This document shows positions 17,779-25,942 of a stretch of 42,951 nucleotides of DNA, piece after piece. This DNA comes from an uncultured Myxococcales bacterium (lineage in GTDB: Bacteria > Myxococcota_A > Polyangia > Polyangiales > Polyangiaceae): positions 1 to 42,951 of the forward strand of contig CALMUT010000201.1 of NCBI GenBank assembly GCA_937872925.1, given 5' to 3'. Position 1 is the first letter of the stretch, and each line of letters starts with the position of its first letter. Below the pieces are notes generated by a model. The model saw only the letters and a program-made list of their open reading frames with translations, was not told where the DNA came from and did not search any database. The position numbers and the translations under genes are program-made.

Positions 17779-19920
17779 ATGGATATTCACGACATTCTAG
17801 GCAGCGCATCGCCCCAAGCAGCCGCGACCCTCAAGCCGATCTTGAAAGCAGTCGACGACGGCGTCGAAGTGAACGTCGCCGCGATCGGTCCACAAAAGAA
17901 GGGCGCAGCACTGGTCGACGCGTTGTGCGGCATCGACGGCCCGCTTCTGGCCCTGCGCGTCGCCGAGCAAAGCCTCAGCGCCGCAGATCTCGAGCGCCTC
18001 TCGAAGACCACCTGGTTCGCTGGCGTGCGCGACATCGATCTGCGCGGCAATCGCATCGGGGCGGCGGGGCTTGCGGCATTGGGGCGCGCCACAGAGCTTC
18101 GGTCCCTCAACCTTGGCTACATCAAAGTCGGCCCCGGGCTTGCGAAGTTGCCGCCGCTACAAAAACTCGAAACGCTCATGCTCGGCTTCAGCGGCATCGA
18201 CAACGACTCGCTGCTCACACTCATCGGCTGTGAACTGCCCGCGTTGAAGTGGCTCGATCTGATGGGCCTCGGTCAATTCATCAGCTACGGCGGGTACGCG
18301 CGAGCCATCGACCGCGGCGGCCTGGACTACGGTGGCGTAGAGGCGGCCACGATGTCGACCTTCACCAAGAGCGATCTGGCGTCTCGCCTCGAGACTCTCG
18401 TCTTGACCCACGCATTCCTCGACAAGCCGACGTGCGCTGCGCTCGCGGCCGGGGCGTGGGGCGCGCTGCACACGTTGGTGCTCAACGAAACGCGGGTTGG
18501 CGACAGCGCCGACGCGCTCGTCGGATCGTACCCCGCCCTCAGGCACCTGGAGCGAGATGGCGGCTTCGGCGACGGGCTGGCAAAAGCCTCATTCCTCGAA
18601 CAGCTCACCGCCCTCGTGATCCCGAAGAGCGCCATGGCACCGAATAGCGTCGATGCCGTCATCGGCGCTGCCAAGAATCTGACCCTGCTCGACCTCACCG
18701 GCTGCGATCTGAAGCGGTCGGCGGCGGACGCCCTCGCCGCGTCCACGGCCCCGCTACGCACGTTGCGCGTCATGAACAACGCGTTGGACGGCGGCGCAGT
18801 TGCGTCCTTGGTTTCGGCGCCGTTCCTATCGCAACTCAACCTCCTTGGGCTGAGCGGCAACCTCTTCGGCAGCGAAGGCGCCGCGGCCGTCGCCAACTCG
18901 GCTTTTGCGGGCTCGTCCCTCGGGCTCTCGCGTGCGGATCTGGACGACGATGACGCGCGCCCCCTGTGGAGTGCGTCGTACGTACCAAAACTGCGCCAGT
19001 TCTCTCTGGTCGGCAATCGCGTGAGTGACGCCAGCGTCGACGCCATCCTTGGTGCGCCGTTCGAGAACTGCACCCTGGACATGAGCGGCAACGCACTGAC
19101 GCGATCAGGCTTTCAGAAGCTGGCAAAGGGCTTCAAGGGCAAGGTCACCGGCGAGCGTCGCCAAAATCCGGGTCGTGCCCGCGCCGCGCCAAAGCTCGAC
19201 GGCTCGCCCCTGTCCCTGGTGCCCGGCGGGCCTGCGGCTCTGGCTCCCGGGTTCGGAAAGACGCCTAAGCGGGTCGCTGCGCTGGGCTTCAAACTCGGGA
19301 AGACCGCCGGCACAATGGGCTGGTTCGTTGGCAAACAGCCAATCGACGCCGCGACGTCTCACGTGATCCTCATCACCAAGACCGGCAAGAAGATCGAGCC
19401 AAAACCGCCCATCCTCATCCCCGGACTCCGCGACCCTTTCGCGGTCGTCAACGCGGAGCACGACGCGGCCATCGTCTTCGTAGGCGAACTTGGGATCTAT
19501 GCGGTCAATCTGAAAGATGGCGCCTCCGAGCGCATCGCCGACGCAACCGGGGCCGCGCGCTCCGGGATCGCGTATGCGGACCGCATCGTGCTCGCGCACG
19601 GCGACACCATTGCTCCGGCAACGCTCGATCTGTTTTCGCTCACCAAGGGCACGACGACCCATGCCCATCGCTTGGTGCTCGAGGTGGCACATCGCGCTGT
19701 CGGATTGCATCGCTCCGGTCAGGTGCTGTTGGCCGGCCAAAGTGGCTTTGCTCGTGGACCGCTCACATTCTTGTGCGTGGTCGATCAGTCGCTAAAGGTC
19801 TTGGGAGCGCTCGGCGATGGCTACACCGTCGTCGGCCCGCCCCTCGACGCGCTGGTCAAGGGCGGCGACGCGGTTTGGGATCTCGAAGGCATCGACGCCG
19901 CCCTGGCCGCCGCAACCTGA
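17779..19920 (+). CDS. large cytoplasmic protein: leucine-rich repeats plus beta-propeller-like C-terminus
   Basis: 713 aa without signal peptide or membrane segment, so probably cytoplasmic. From ~70 to ~450 there are leucine-rich repeats of the ribonuclease-inhibitor kind, e.g. VRDIDLRGNRIGAAGLAAL, LTLLDLTGCDLKRSAADAL, QLNLLGLSGNLFGSEGAAAV and LRQFSLVGNRVSDASVDAI. A Lys/Arg/Pro linker with RRQNPGRARAAPKLDG follows, then ~490-710, beta-rich blades such as HDAAIVFVGELGIYAVNLKDG and GIAYADRIVLAHGDTIAPATLDLFS, resembling WD/PQQ-type propeller blades. The combination suggests a protein-interaction platform. The N-terminal ~60 residues are an unassigned helical domain. TAGCGT stands 10 bases before the ATG; no SD. 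The propeller-like protein at 23946 has a similar style of blades but no LRRs. Confidence 0.8.
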   Translation: MDIHDILGSASPQAAATLKPILKAVDDGVEVNVAAIGPQKKGAALVDALCGIDGPLLALRVAEQSLSAADLERLSKTTWFAGVRDIDLRGNRIGAAGLAALGRATELRSLNLGYIKVGPGLAKLPPLQKLETLMLGFSGIDNDSLLTLIGCELPALKWLDLMGLGQFISYGGYARAIDRGGLDYGGVEAATMSTFTKSDLASRLETLVLTHAFLDKPTCAALAAGAWGALHTLVLNETRVGDSADALVGSYPALRHLERDGGFGDGLAKASFLEQLTALVIPKSAMAPNSVDAVIGAAKNLTLLDLTGCDLKRSAADALAASTAPLRTLRVMNNALDGGAVASLVSAPFLSQLNLLGLSGNLFGSEGAAAVANSAFAGSSLGLSRADLDDDDARPLWSASYVPKLRQFSLVGNRVSDASVDAILGAPFENCTLDMSGNALTRSGFQKLAKGFKGKVTGERRQNPGRARAAPKLDGSPLSLVPGGPAALAPGFGKTPKRVAALGFKLGKTAGTMGWFVGKQPIDAATSHVILITKTGKKIEPKPPILIPGLRDPFAVVNAEHDAAIVFVGELGIYAVNLKDGASERIADATGAARSGIAYADRIVLAHGDTIAPATLDLFSLTKGTTTHAHRLVLEVAHRAVGLHRSGQVLLAGQSGFARGPLTFLCVVDQSLKVLGALGDGYTVVGPPLDALVKGGDAVWDLEGIDAALAAAT

Positions 19921-19938
19921 AGCGCTCTACGCGGCTCC

Positions 19939-19967
19939 GAAGGTGCGCGCAAAGCGCAGCAACCTTC
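19939..19967. terminator. bulged hairpin between convergent genes
   Basis: Left arm GAAGGTGCGC (19939-19948), 5-nt loop, right arm GCGCA and CCTTC (19954-19958, 19963-19967) with a 4-nt bulge. It lies 19 nt after the LRR stop and between convergent genes. No T-tract. Confidence 0.35.
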
Positions 19968-20032
19968 CGCAACCAGCGCGCATGAGGCGCGAAACGCGTG
20001 GCTCAAGGGATCGCGGTCGGCGCTCCGCGCCG

Positions 20033-21037
20033 CTACTTCGTCAGGCCGCAATAGGCCGGAAACGCTGCGGGCAACCCGCCGGCAAAAGGCGATGGCGTCG
20101 TGCCGAAGGGGTGCGCCATCAGGAAATCGAAAGCGACGTCGCGCATGGCTGCTGGCGCGCTGTGTCCGTTGGTGTGTTGGCACATCGCGACGAAGTGCCC
20201 GTTTTTGGTCAGGCCGTCGAAGTAACCCTCCGCCAACGTTTGGTAGATGGCGGGCTCGCTGCTGCCGCCGTGTGACAGCAACGCCGCAAACTTGCCAGTC
20301 GGATCTTGGGGAACCGCCGACAGTCCGCCGTTCGTGCCGGCCGAGTACGCGACAGCGGCCGCCACATAGCCCGAGCGCTTGTAGGCGAAGTGCAGCGTTT
20401 GCCAGCCGCCGGCACTGAGACCCGTGGAGTAGATGCGGCGCAGGTCAATTCCGACCTTCTCGATGGCGCAGGCAACCACTTCGTCCGCCATCAGCACGTC
20501 ATCCATGTCCCAGTATTCGTCTTCGTCCGCGGCATCGATGTACGGCGCGACCAGCATGCCGCCCATCGCGAGCAACTGCGTGCGTGCGGCTGAGCTGATG
20601 CCGCCGGCGCCGGGGCTGCCGTGCCAGCCGTGCCAATAGAACACCAAAGGCCCCTCCAGGGTCTTGGCGGCGTCACTGATCCATAACTTGACCGTGCGCG
20701 CGCCCTGCGCGGGTTGGAGCGTGATCTCCGCGCCGGTGAACTCCGGACATTTTCCGACCGGCTTGGGCACGTACTGCGCCTTCGGACTCGACCCCGCGCC
20801 GCTGCCTCCGCCGGTATTCGTCGCGCCGCCGGTGTTCGCCCCGCCTCCGGTATTCGTCGCGCCACTCGCGCCTGCACTGCCACCGGCGCCCGAGCTGCCG
20901 CCCGCGGCGCTGCCCCCGCTTCCAGCGCTGCCCGAACTCCCAGCACCTGCACCCGCGGCGCCCGCGCTGCCACTCGAATCGTCACCACCGCAGGCCACGA
21001 CGGAAAGCGAGATCATCAGAGCTAGGAACTTAAACAT
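20033..21037 (-). CDS. alpha/beta-hydrolase lipoprotein (esterase / PHB-depolymerase-like)
   Basis: 334 aa. MFKFLALMISLSVVAC is a clear lipoprotein signal with Cys16. A Gly/Ser/Ala/Thr linker runs to ~85. The hydrolase domain has PLVFYWHGWHGSPGAGG (130-146) as the oxyanion-hole strand, GLSAGG (206-211) as nucleophile elbow with Ser208, and CQHTNGHSAP (286-295) holding the likely catalytic His288 or His292; the acid is not assigned. This layout matches the Esterase_PHB/LpqC group, which includes acetyl-xylan and feruloyl esterases as well as polyester depolymerases. GGGAGGAA on the minus strand gives a good SD. Surface-anchored esterase activity on plant or microbial polymers is the likely role. 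It is divergent from the next lipoprotein gene. Confidence 0.85.
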   Translation of the reverse strand: MFKFLALMISLSVVACGGDDSSGSAGAAGAGAGSSGSAGSGGSAAGGSSGAGGSAGASGATNTGGGANTGGATNTGGGSGAGSSPKAQYVPKPVGKCPEFTGAEITLQPAQGARTVKLWISDAAKTLEGPLVFYWHGWHGSPGAGGISSAARTQLLAMGGMLVAPYIDAADEDEYWDMDDVLMADEVVACAIEKVGIDLRRIYSTGLSAGGWQTLHFAYKRSGYVAAAVAYSAGTNGGLSAVPQDPTGKFAALLSHGGSSEPAIYQTLAEGYFDGLTKNGHFVAMCQHTNGHSAPAAMRDVAFDFLMAHPFGTTPSPFAGGLPAAFPAYCGLTK

Positions 21038-21060
21038 AAGCGTTTCCTCCCGCCGTCAAC

Positions 21061-21117
21061 ACGCTACGCCCCGCCAATGCCCTGGTCAATCGACAGGACC
21101 CGGCTGCGTGTTAGGTT
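21061..21117. promoter_or_regulatory. back-to-back promoters with adjoining -35 boxes
   Basis: Minus strand: TTGACC (21089-21084), 17 bp, TAGCGT (21066-21061), giving a ~16-nt leader with SD for the esterase gene. Plus strand: TCGACA (21090-21095), 16 bp, TAGGTT (21112-21117), seven bases before the ATG at 21125. The -35 boxes are directly adjacent at 21084-21095. Confidence 0.45.
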
Positions 21118-21124
21118 CCGCCCG

Positions 21125-21877
21125 ATGCTAGGGCTCCGCGTCCCACTCTTGCTGTGCACATTGAGTTGCCTGGCCTGCGCCGCGGCGCCTCCTCAAGAGC
21201 CCGCGTTGGCGGCTAATCCTGAAGCCCCCGCTGCTTCCCATTCGGCCGTTTTCAGCACGCCCAGCGCCAGATCGAAATCGCCGCCCCCAGATGCCTGTGC
21301 GGAGCAACGAGCGACTATCGAAAGCGACACGGAGCGCGTGCTCGCACTGCTGCCCGCAGCTCCCAAGCGGGAGGTCAACACCCAGACCCTCGCGCCCGCG
21401 GGCGACGAGCCCGTGCGCATGAACGTCAGCCCCGTGTCGAACCACTACGTCCTGCTCTGTGCGGCCGAAGACGTAGCGCTGCTCACGCCCTCGTTGCCGC
21501 TGCCGCGCTGGCTCGCCGACGTGCAAAAGAAGAGCACGGACACCTGCTTTCGCGTCGTCGCCGCCTACAACCACAAGCACGAGGCACTGGGGTTTTCGGG
21601 CGGCAAGTGCGTTGGGCTGATCACGATCGTCGAGCCCGTCGAGCGCTTGGTCCAGGCCCAGCGCCGCGCCGAAGCAGCGAAATCTCGAAAAGAGACGATA
21701 GCGCTGTGTGGCGCAGAGTTATTCGCATCCTGCGAGGCCAAGGGCTGCCGTGCGACGCAGCGTCAACGCTGTCCTGGCGGAGTGCGCCCGCGCCCAGGCG
21801 ATCCACCCTTGGGCAGCTACTGCGTGTGTGAATGCGGAGAGACGCAGGCACAAGGGATTTGCCCTCCCGCCATGTAG
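21125..21877 (+). CDS. Cys-rich lipoprotein of unknown function
   Basis: 250 aa from the ATG at 21125; an earlier ATG at 21077 would put a charged extension before the signal. MLGLRVPLLLCTLSCLAC holds a lipobox LAC with Cys18. After a Pro/Ala/Ser linker there is a domain with DACAEQRATIESDTERVLALL and NHYVLLCAAEDVALLTP, then FRVVAAYNHKHEALGFSGG with KCVGLITIVEP, and a short C-terminal Cys knot (CGAELFASCEAKGCRATQRQRC and YCVCECG, in parts) with up to eight Cys. I recognise no family; disulfide-stabilised envelope protein is a fair description. There is no SD; the TAGGTT box upstream suggests a leaderless mRNA. Confidence 0.7.
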   Translation: MLGLRVPLLLCTLSCLACAAAPPQEPALAANPEAPAASHSAVFSTPSARSKSPPPDACAEQRATIESDTERVLALLPAAPKREVNTQTLAPAGDEPVRMNVSPVSNHYVLLCAAEDVALLTPSLPLPRWLADVQKKSTDTCFRVVAAYNHKHEALGFSGGKCVGLITIVEPVERLVQAQRRAEAAKSRKETIALCGAELFASCEAKGCRATQRQRCPGGVRPRPGDPPLGSYCVCECGETQAQGICPPAM

Positions 21878-21940
21878 TGCCCAACTCAGCGCGGCTCGCG
21901 AGGACCCAGCGAAGGCGTAGACGCAGTCTGCGGCGCACTT

Positions 21941-21996
21941 GCCCGCCGGGACGCGTCCTGTCACCGGTGACACTTTTGGTCATGACCCCGGCGGGC
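21941..21996. repeat. nested palindromes upstream of the pectate lyase gene
   Basis: Perfect 10-bp inverted repeat GCCCGCCGGG (21941-21950) / CCCGGCGGGC (21987-21996) enclosing three perfect palindromes: GACGCGTC (21950-21957), TGTCACCGGTGACA (21959-21972) and GGTCATGACC (21978-21987). The last two have related half-sites (GGTGA, GGTCA) and centres 17 bp apart. They lie ~95-130 bp before the -12 element of a sigma-54-like promoter, the usual place for activator-binding sites. A terminator role for the gene ending at 21877 is also possible. Confidence 0.6.
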
Positions 21997-22068
21997 GCAA
22001 GGCCGCGCATTTGCAGCGTTCACCGCGAAAATCTGGCTAGATCGGCTTTCCAATCACGCAGCGGCGCG

Positions 22069-22084
22069 TGGCATGTGGCTTGCT
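22069..22084 (+). promoter_or_regulatory. sigma-54-like (-24/-12) promoter
   Basis: TGGCATGTGGCTTGCT fits TGGCACG-N4-TTGCW with one mismatch; GG (22070-22071) and GC (22082-22083) have the required 10-bp spacing. The expected transcription start, about 12 nt after the GC, falls at 22094-22096, next to the ATG at 22097. Confidence 0.55.
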
Positions 22085-22096
22085 GTGTTTTGAAAC

Positions 22097-23776
22097 ATGT
22101 CGACTTCTAGCACTTTCAGCTCCGCTCTCTTGCCCACCACCACTCGCTCCCTCGTGACTGCAGTTGCCCTGACTCTGCTTTCCGGCTGCGGTGGGGCGGA
22201 TGATGAAGCAAGCGGCGGTGCCGGCGGCAGTTCGAGCGGCGGGGCGAGCGGCAGCGCGGCGGATGGTTCGGGCGGCAGCACCTCGGGCGGATCCGCGGGC
22301 GTGTCGAGCGGCGGTTCCAACTCAGGAGGCGGGGCGGGCACCTCGGGAGCAGCCGGCGCGGGAGGAGGAGCCGCGGGCGCCGGCGGTAGCGGCGGCACTG
22401 GCGGGAGTGGCGGGACCGGCGCAAGCGCCGGCACGGGTGGCACGTCGCCTGGCAAGTTGAAAGCGTTCCCTACGGCGTGGGGCGGCGGCTCCGACACGAC
22501 CGGGGGCCGCGGCGGGACCGTCGTGCGTGTGACCACCTTGGCCGACAGCGGCAGCGGCAGCCTGCGCGAAGCACTGCTCATGAAAGTGCCGCGCACGATC
22601 GTGTTCGACGTCAGCGGCCGTATCCACCTCACGTCGATGATCGAGTTGATCAAGGAAAACTCCGACTTTACTCTGGCGGGTCAGACGGCTCCGAAGGGCG
22701 GCATCACGATTTCTGGCCGACCGCTGCAACTCGGCGGCGGCTATTCGCGATCACCCCAACCCTGTAACAACGTGATCATTCGGCACATCCGCTTCCGCAA
22801 CGGGAGCTACACCGGTCAAGCCGACGCCTACATGCACAACGGCCTGATCAGCACCGGCACCGACAAATACGTCATCGATCACTGTTCCTTTAGTTTTAAC
22901 GACGACCAGGCGATCTCTTTCAACGCCAATTATGGCCCTCTCCAGAATGGGACCGTGCAGCGAAGTATATTTTCAGAGAATGCCACGGGCGCCATCGTCG
23001 GCCTGACCAACAAACAAAAGAACGACAACTTCACGTTCATCTACAACCTATGGGCGGACCAGACCCACCGCACTCCCAATGTGGGCGGAAGCGTCGGCGC
23101 CCGCTACGACATCCTCAATAACGTGAAATTCAATTGGAAGGCGCGTTTGACCAACGCAAACTCCGGCGCGCCGCAGATCAACTACATCGGCAACTACCTG
23201 AAGGTCGGCGCTCACGTGCTGCGCAAGGACACCTCTTGGGGCGCGCACGCTGGGGAGACCCACGACAACAAAGTTCAGAACGTGCCCACATCCATCTACA
23301 CCGCGCTGAACTATCATTCGGAAAAGTACAAAACCCCGGTGCTCGACGACCGCAACATCTGGAGCCGTTTCTCCGGACCCAGTGACTTGGACGCCTCTGC
23401 TTTCACCACGAAGCAGCACGCGCTCCTGCCCAACACGCCGACGATCCTTCCCGCGGCCACCGCCTTCACCAACGTGCTTGCCGACGTAGGCGCCAATCGA
23501 TACATGGACGACAGCGGCAATCCGCAGACCTATCTGGACAGCTACGACACGACCAAGATCGCCAACGTGTCCAGCGGCAAGAGCTCGGACCCGTCCAACA
23601 CGTCCTGGACGCAGCCCGCCCTGCCGACGAACACCCGACCCGCCAGCTACGACACCGACAAAGACGGCATGGCAGACGCGTGGGAAATCAAAACCTTCGG
23701 CAATTTTTCGAAGTCGCCCGGCGGCAACGATCTGGATCCCGGTTATACGAACATCGAGATGTTCATGAACCAATAG
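22097..23776 (+). CDS. pectate-lyase-like lipoprotein (parallel beta-helix)
   Basis: 559 aa. TRSLVTAVALTLLSGC is the lipoprotein signal with Cys31; residues ~35-118 are a Gly/Ser/Ala linker. The enzyme domain starts at KLKAFPTAWGGGSDTTGGRGG, quoted in part, the usual N-terminus of bacterial pectate lyase-type proteins, and shows VTTLADSGSGSLREAL, TIVFDVSGRIHL, NVIIRHIRFRNG and VIDHCSFSFNDDQAISF, the coils of a parallel beta-helix. This family cleaves pectate or related uronans by beta-elimination. Near the C-terminus DTDKDGMADAWE (519-530) is a Ca2+-binding-type motif. No SD; a sigma-54-like promoter lies directly upstream. Bases ~22885-22990 are AT-richer with less usual codons, hinting at transfer. 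Confidence 0.87.
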   Translation: MSTSSTFSSALLPTTTRSLVTAVALTLLSGCGGADDEASGGAGGSSSGGASGSAADGSGGSTSGGSAGVSSGGSNSGGGAGTSGAAGAGGGAAGAGGSGGTGGSGGTGASAGTGGTSPGKLKAFPTAWGGGSDTTGGRGGTVVRVTTLADSGSGSLREALLMKVPRTIVFDVSGRIHLTSMIELIKENSDFTLAGQTAPKGGITISGRPLQLGGGYSRSPQPCNNVIIRHIRFRNGSYTGQADAYMHNGLISTGTDKYVIDHCSFSFNDDQAISFNANYGPLQNGTVQRSIFSENATGAIVGLTNKQKNDNFTFIYNLWADQTHRTPNVGGSVGARYDILNNVKFNWKARLTNANSGAPQINYIGNYLKVGAHVLRKDTSWGAHAGETHDNKVQNVPTSIYTALNYHSEKYKTPVLDDRNIWSRFSGPSDLDASAFTTKQHALLPNTPTILPAATAFTNVLADVGANRYMDDSGNPQTYLDSYDTTKIANVSSGKSSDPSNTSWTQPALPTNTRPASYDTDKDGMADAWEIKTFGNFSKSPGGNDLDPGYTNIEMFMNQ

Positions 23777-23830
23777 GGATCTCAGGGTCGGTTCACGTCA
23801 CACGCCGACTAGCCGGCACCATCGCGGTGC

Positions 23831-23910
23831 TGCGCTTCGCACTGGGGCCCCAGGCGCAGCGTTGCCGTTGCCCGCGAGGCGGGTGACGACGGCGGGAACG
23901 AGGCGGCAAC
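23831..23910. repeat. cluster of inverted repeats between convergent genes
   Basis: Perfect 12-bp palindrome CTGGGGCCCCAG (23842-23853) framed by TGCGC/GCGCA (23831-23835, 23854-23858); then GTTGCCG (23861-23867) / CGGCAAC (23904-23910) enclosing CCCGC-gag-GCGGG (23871-23883). Between convergent stops, so a bidirectional termination region is plausible; no T-tract. Confidence 0.4.
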
Positions 23911-23945
23911 AATGCGGCTGGCTTTCCAAGGGATCCCGCGAGCCT

Positions 23946-25904
23946 TTACAGTTGCAGTATTGAGATCTCGCCAGAGGCTCGGCGTGCATGGATGGCGCCG
24001 CTGGCGACGAACAGGTCTTCGGCGCCGTCCTTGTCAGAACACAGCTTCTTGATCTTGGCCCCGTCCCGTCGCAACACAACGAGCGGACTCGCCGAGGCGC
24101 TGATGACCGCCACGATGTCGCCGGCCGCAGCGACCCGCACGCCCTTCTTGATGGTCTTGTGCACCGCCACTTCTTGCCACGTGCCGCTCTCGTCCCGCTG
24201 TAGCCAGACCATGCCCTTGGCTAGCGCCACGACGACCTCGTTCTCACCAATGGCGGCGAAGTCGTGGACCTCCCCGAGCTTGGTCTTGGCGCTGTTGTAG
24301 ATGAGCGTCGGCGTGTCGCTCTCGGGGCCGAAGGTGTGCAGCATCCAGTCTCCTTGCACGCCGAAGCCGCGACTGCCCGCCGGTGTGATCGCCAGGCGCT
24401 TGCCTGCGTGGTTTTCGAACTGCCGCACTTCGTCGCCGCGGGCAAGGGTAAAGCCCTCTGTGTTCATGGTTGCGATGACGTCCGCGTTGGCTGCGCGCAC
24501 CGCGGTCGGGTTCTTCTCTTCACCCCAGCGCGTCAGGGCGTCGATGACGTTGCCCGGATGCGACCACCCGCCGCGCGCCGCGGTCGCGACTGCTTCTGGC
24601 ACCGGCTCAGGCGCTTGCACTCCTTCGACGAGCACCCAGCCCGGCTTGGACTTCGACTTCTTCGCAGGGCCAACTGAACCAGCGCCCCGCTTGCTCGCTG
24701 CGGTCGCGCCTTTGACGGCCGCTTTCGCTGCCAACACCTCTGCGGTGTGCGTGAGTTCAAAGTACTGGTCGCCATCGCTCGGCTCATGGGGCTTGCCATG
24801 TCGGAACACGGCACGGCCCGCTTGCTCCGTCACGAAGAACAGCGGCGTCAACTTCACGGACCCGGCAGGGCTCAGCTTCTTGCCGTTCCAGGCGAACAGC
24901 TTCATGGGGAATGCCCAGAGCAGCCGCCCGTCGAAGAGCGAGAATCGACAGTCGCTGATCCGCCGCGAATCCACCACGCTCGGGGAAGCCTCGCTCGTGT
25001 CGATCACACAGAGTCGAGTCTCCGTCTCGATGGCGAGGAAGCGTTCCGTCAGCCAGAGCGTGCGTTGGATCTTCTTGTCTTCCGCGGACGCCCGCCACAC
25101 CTCGCGGATCGAGCCGTCACTGGGGTCGACCAGCACCACCGTCTCCTCACGCGTGACCGTCGATAGGTGAAACGCGACACAATCCCCCGACGGGTGTGGA
25201 GACGAAACCCGCGTGCAGGTGGTGTTCTCGGGCAGTGCGATCTGATGCGGACTGCCGTTCACGTTCAGGTACAGCGACTTGTAGAACTGGACGTAGCGCC
25301 CGGCGCGCTGCGGGTGGCTCAGGGCACCCTGAAAGGACATGCCGTCGTCCGCCGGGTACAGCGCACGCAACGCAGCGGGATAGGCGCTCTCCGCGGCGGG
25401 CTCGGTGGGGTCGGCAAAAGCGAGGCCGACACACTTTGCCTTGGGCGGCGCCACGGCCGCTGCGAAGCGCGCTTGACGCTCCGCCTCGAAGATCTCGCGG
25501 AACACTGCGTCGAAGGCCTCGCGACCAGCAGGCTCCGGGTAGGCGGCATCCCTGGGCCGCTGGCTCCCGGCGCAGGGCGGTCCGGGATCCAGATCGGCGT
25601 AGTCTTCCGCCGCTGTGATGTGCACCGCCTCCACCAGCGGCGCAATCCCGTGGGCTGATCGCACGAACTTGGCAACATCCGCGAACAGCGCCCGCGCATC
25701 GCCTCCGCGAGGGAACGCGTTCAGATACGCATACTCCTTGCTGAACCGCCAGCCCCCGCGCCCTGTCACGCCCTTCTTGCAATGCGCCTGCCACGCATTT
25801 GCCAGGGCAACCAACGTGGCGTCGTCGGGCTCTTGCTCGAAACGCAGTTCATAGACGAATACCTCGTCGTCCCAATCCTTCGGATCCTCTCCAAGGAATC
25901 GCAT
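23946..25904 (-). CDS. large cytoplasmic protein with beta-propeller-like repeats
   Basis: 652 aa without signal or membrane segment. Residues 1-130 form a mixed alpha/beta domain (DDEVFVYELRFEQEPDDATL, GGWRFSKEYAYLNAF) with no recognised family. From ~220 there are blade-like beta units: GDCVAFHLSTVTREETVVLV, RFLAIETETRLCVIDTSE, FSLFDGRLLWAFPMKLFAWN and, after an Ala/Lys linker near 405-425, AANADVIATMNTEGFTLARG, GENEVVVALAKGMVWLQRDE and ASPLVVLRRDGAKIKKLC. The style resembles the C-terminal part of the LRR protein at 17779. The gene follows the Sel1 gene with a 38-bp gap on the same strand, so co-transcription is possible. The start is the only ATG near the domain; no SD visible. Function unknown. 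Confidence 0.75.
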   Translation of the reverse strand: MRFLGEDPKDWDDEVFVYELRFEQEPDDATLVALANAWQAHCKKGVTGRGGWRFSKEYAYLNAFPRGGDARALFADVAKFVRSAHGIAPLVEAVHITAAEDYADLDPGPPCAGSQRPRDAAYPEPAGREAFDAVFREIFEAERQARFAAAVAPPKAKCVGLAFADPTEPAAESAYPAALRALYPADDGMSFQGALSHPQRAGRYVQFYKSLYLNVNGSPHQIALPENTTCTRVSSPHPSGDCVAFHLSTVTREETVVLVDPSDGSIREVWRASAEDKKIQRTLWLTERFLAIETETRLCVIDTSEASPSVVDSRRISDCRFSLFDGRLLWAFPMKLFAWNGKKLSPAGSVKLTPLFFVTEQAGRAVFRHGKPHEPSDGDQYFELTHTAEVLAAKAAVKGATAASKRGAGSVGPAKKSKSKPGWVLVEGVQAPEPVPEAVATAARGGWSHPGNVIDALTRWGEEKNPTAVRAANADVIATMNTEGFTLARGDEVRQFENHAGKRLAITPAGSRGFGVQGDWMLHTFGPESDTPTLIYNSAKTKLGEVHDFAAIGENEVVVALAKGMVWLQRDESGTWQEVAVHKTIKKGVRVAAAGDIVAVISASASPLVVLRRDGAKIKKLCSDKDGAEDLFVASGAIHARRASGEISILQL

Positions 25905-25942
25905 CTGCAGCTAGCTTTCGTGTCGACCGCGGCCAGCCGAGG

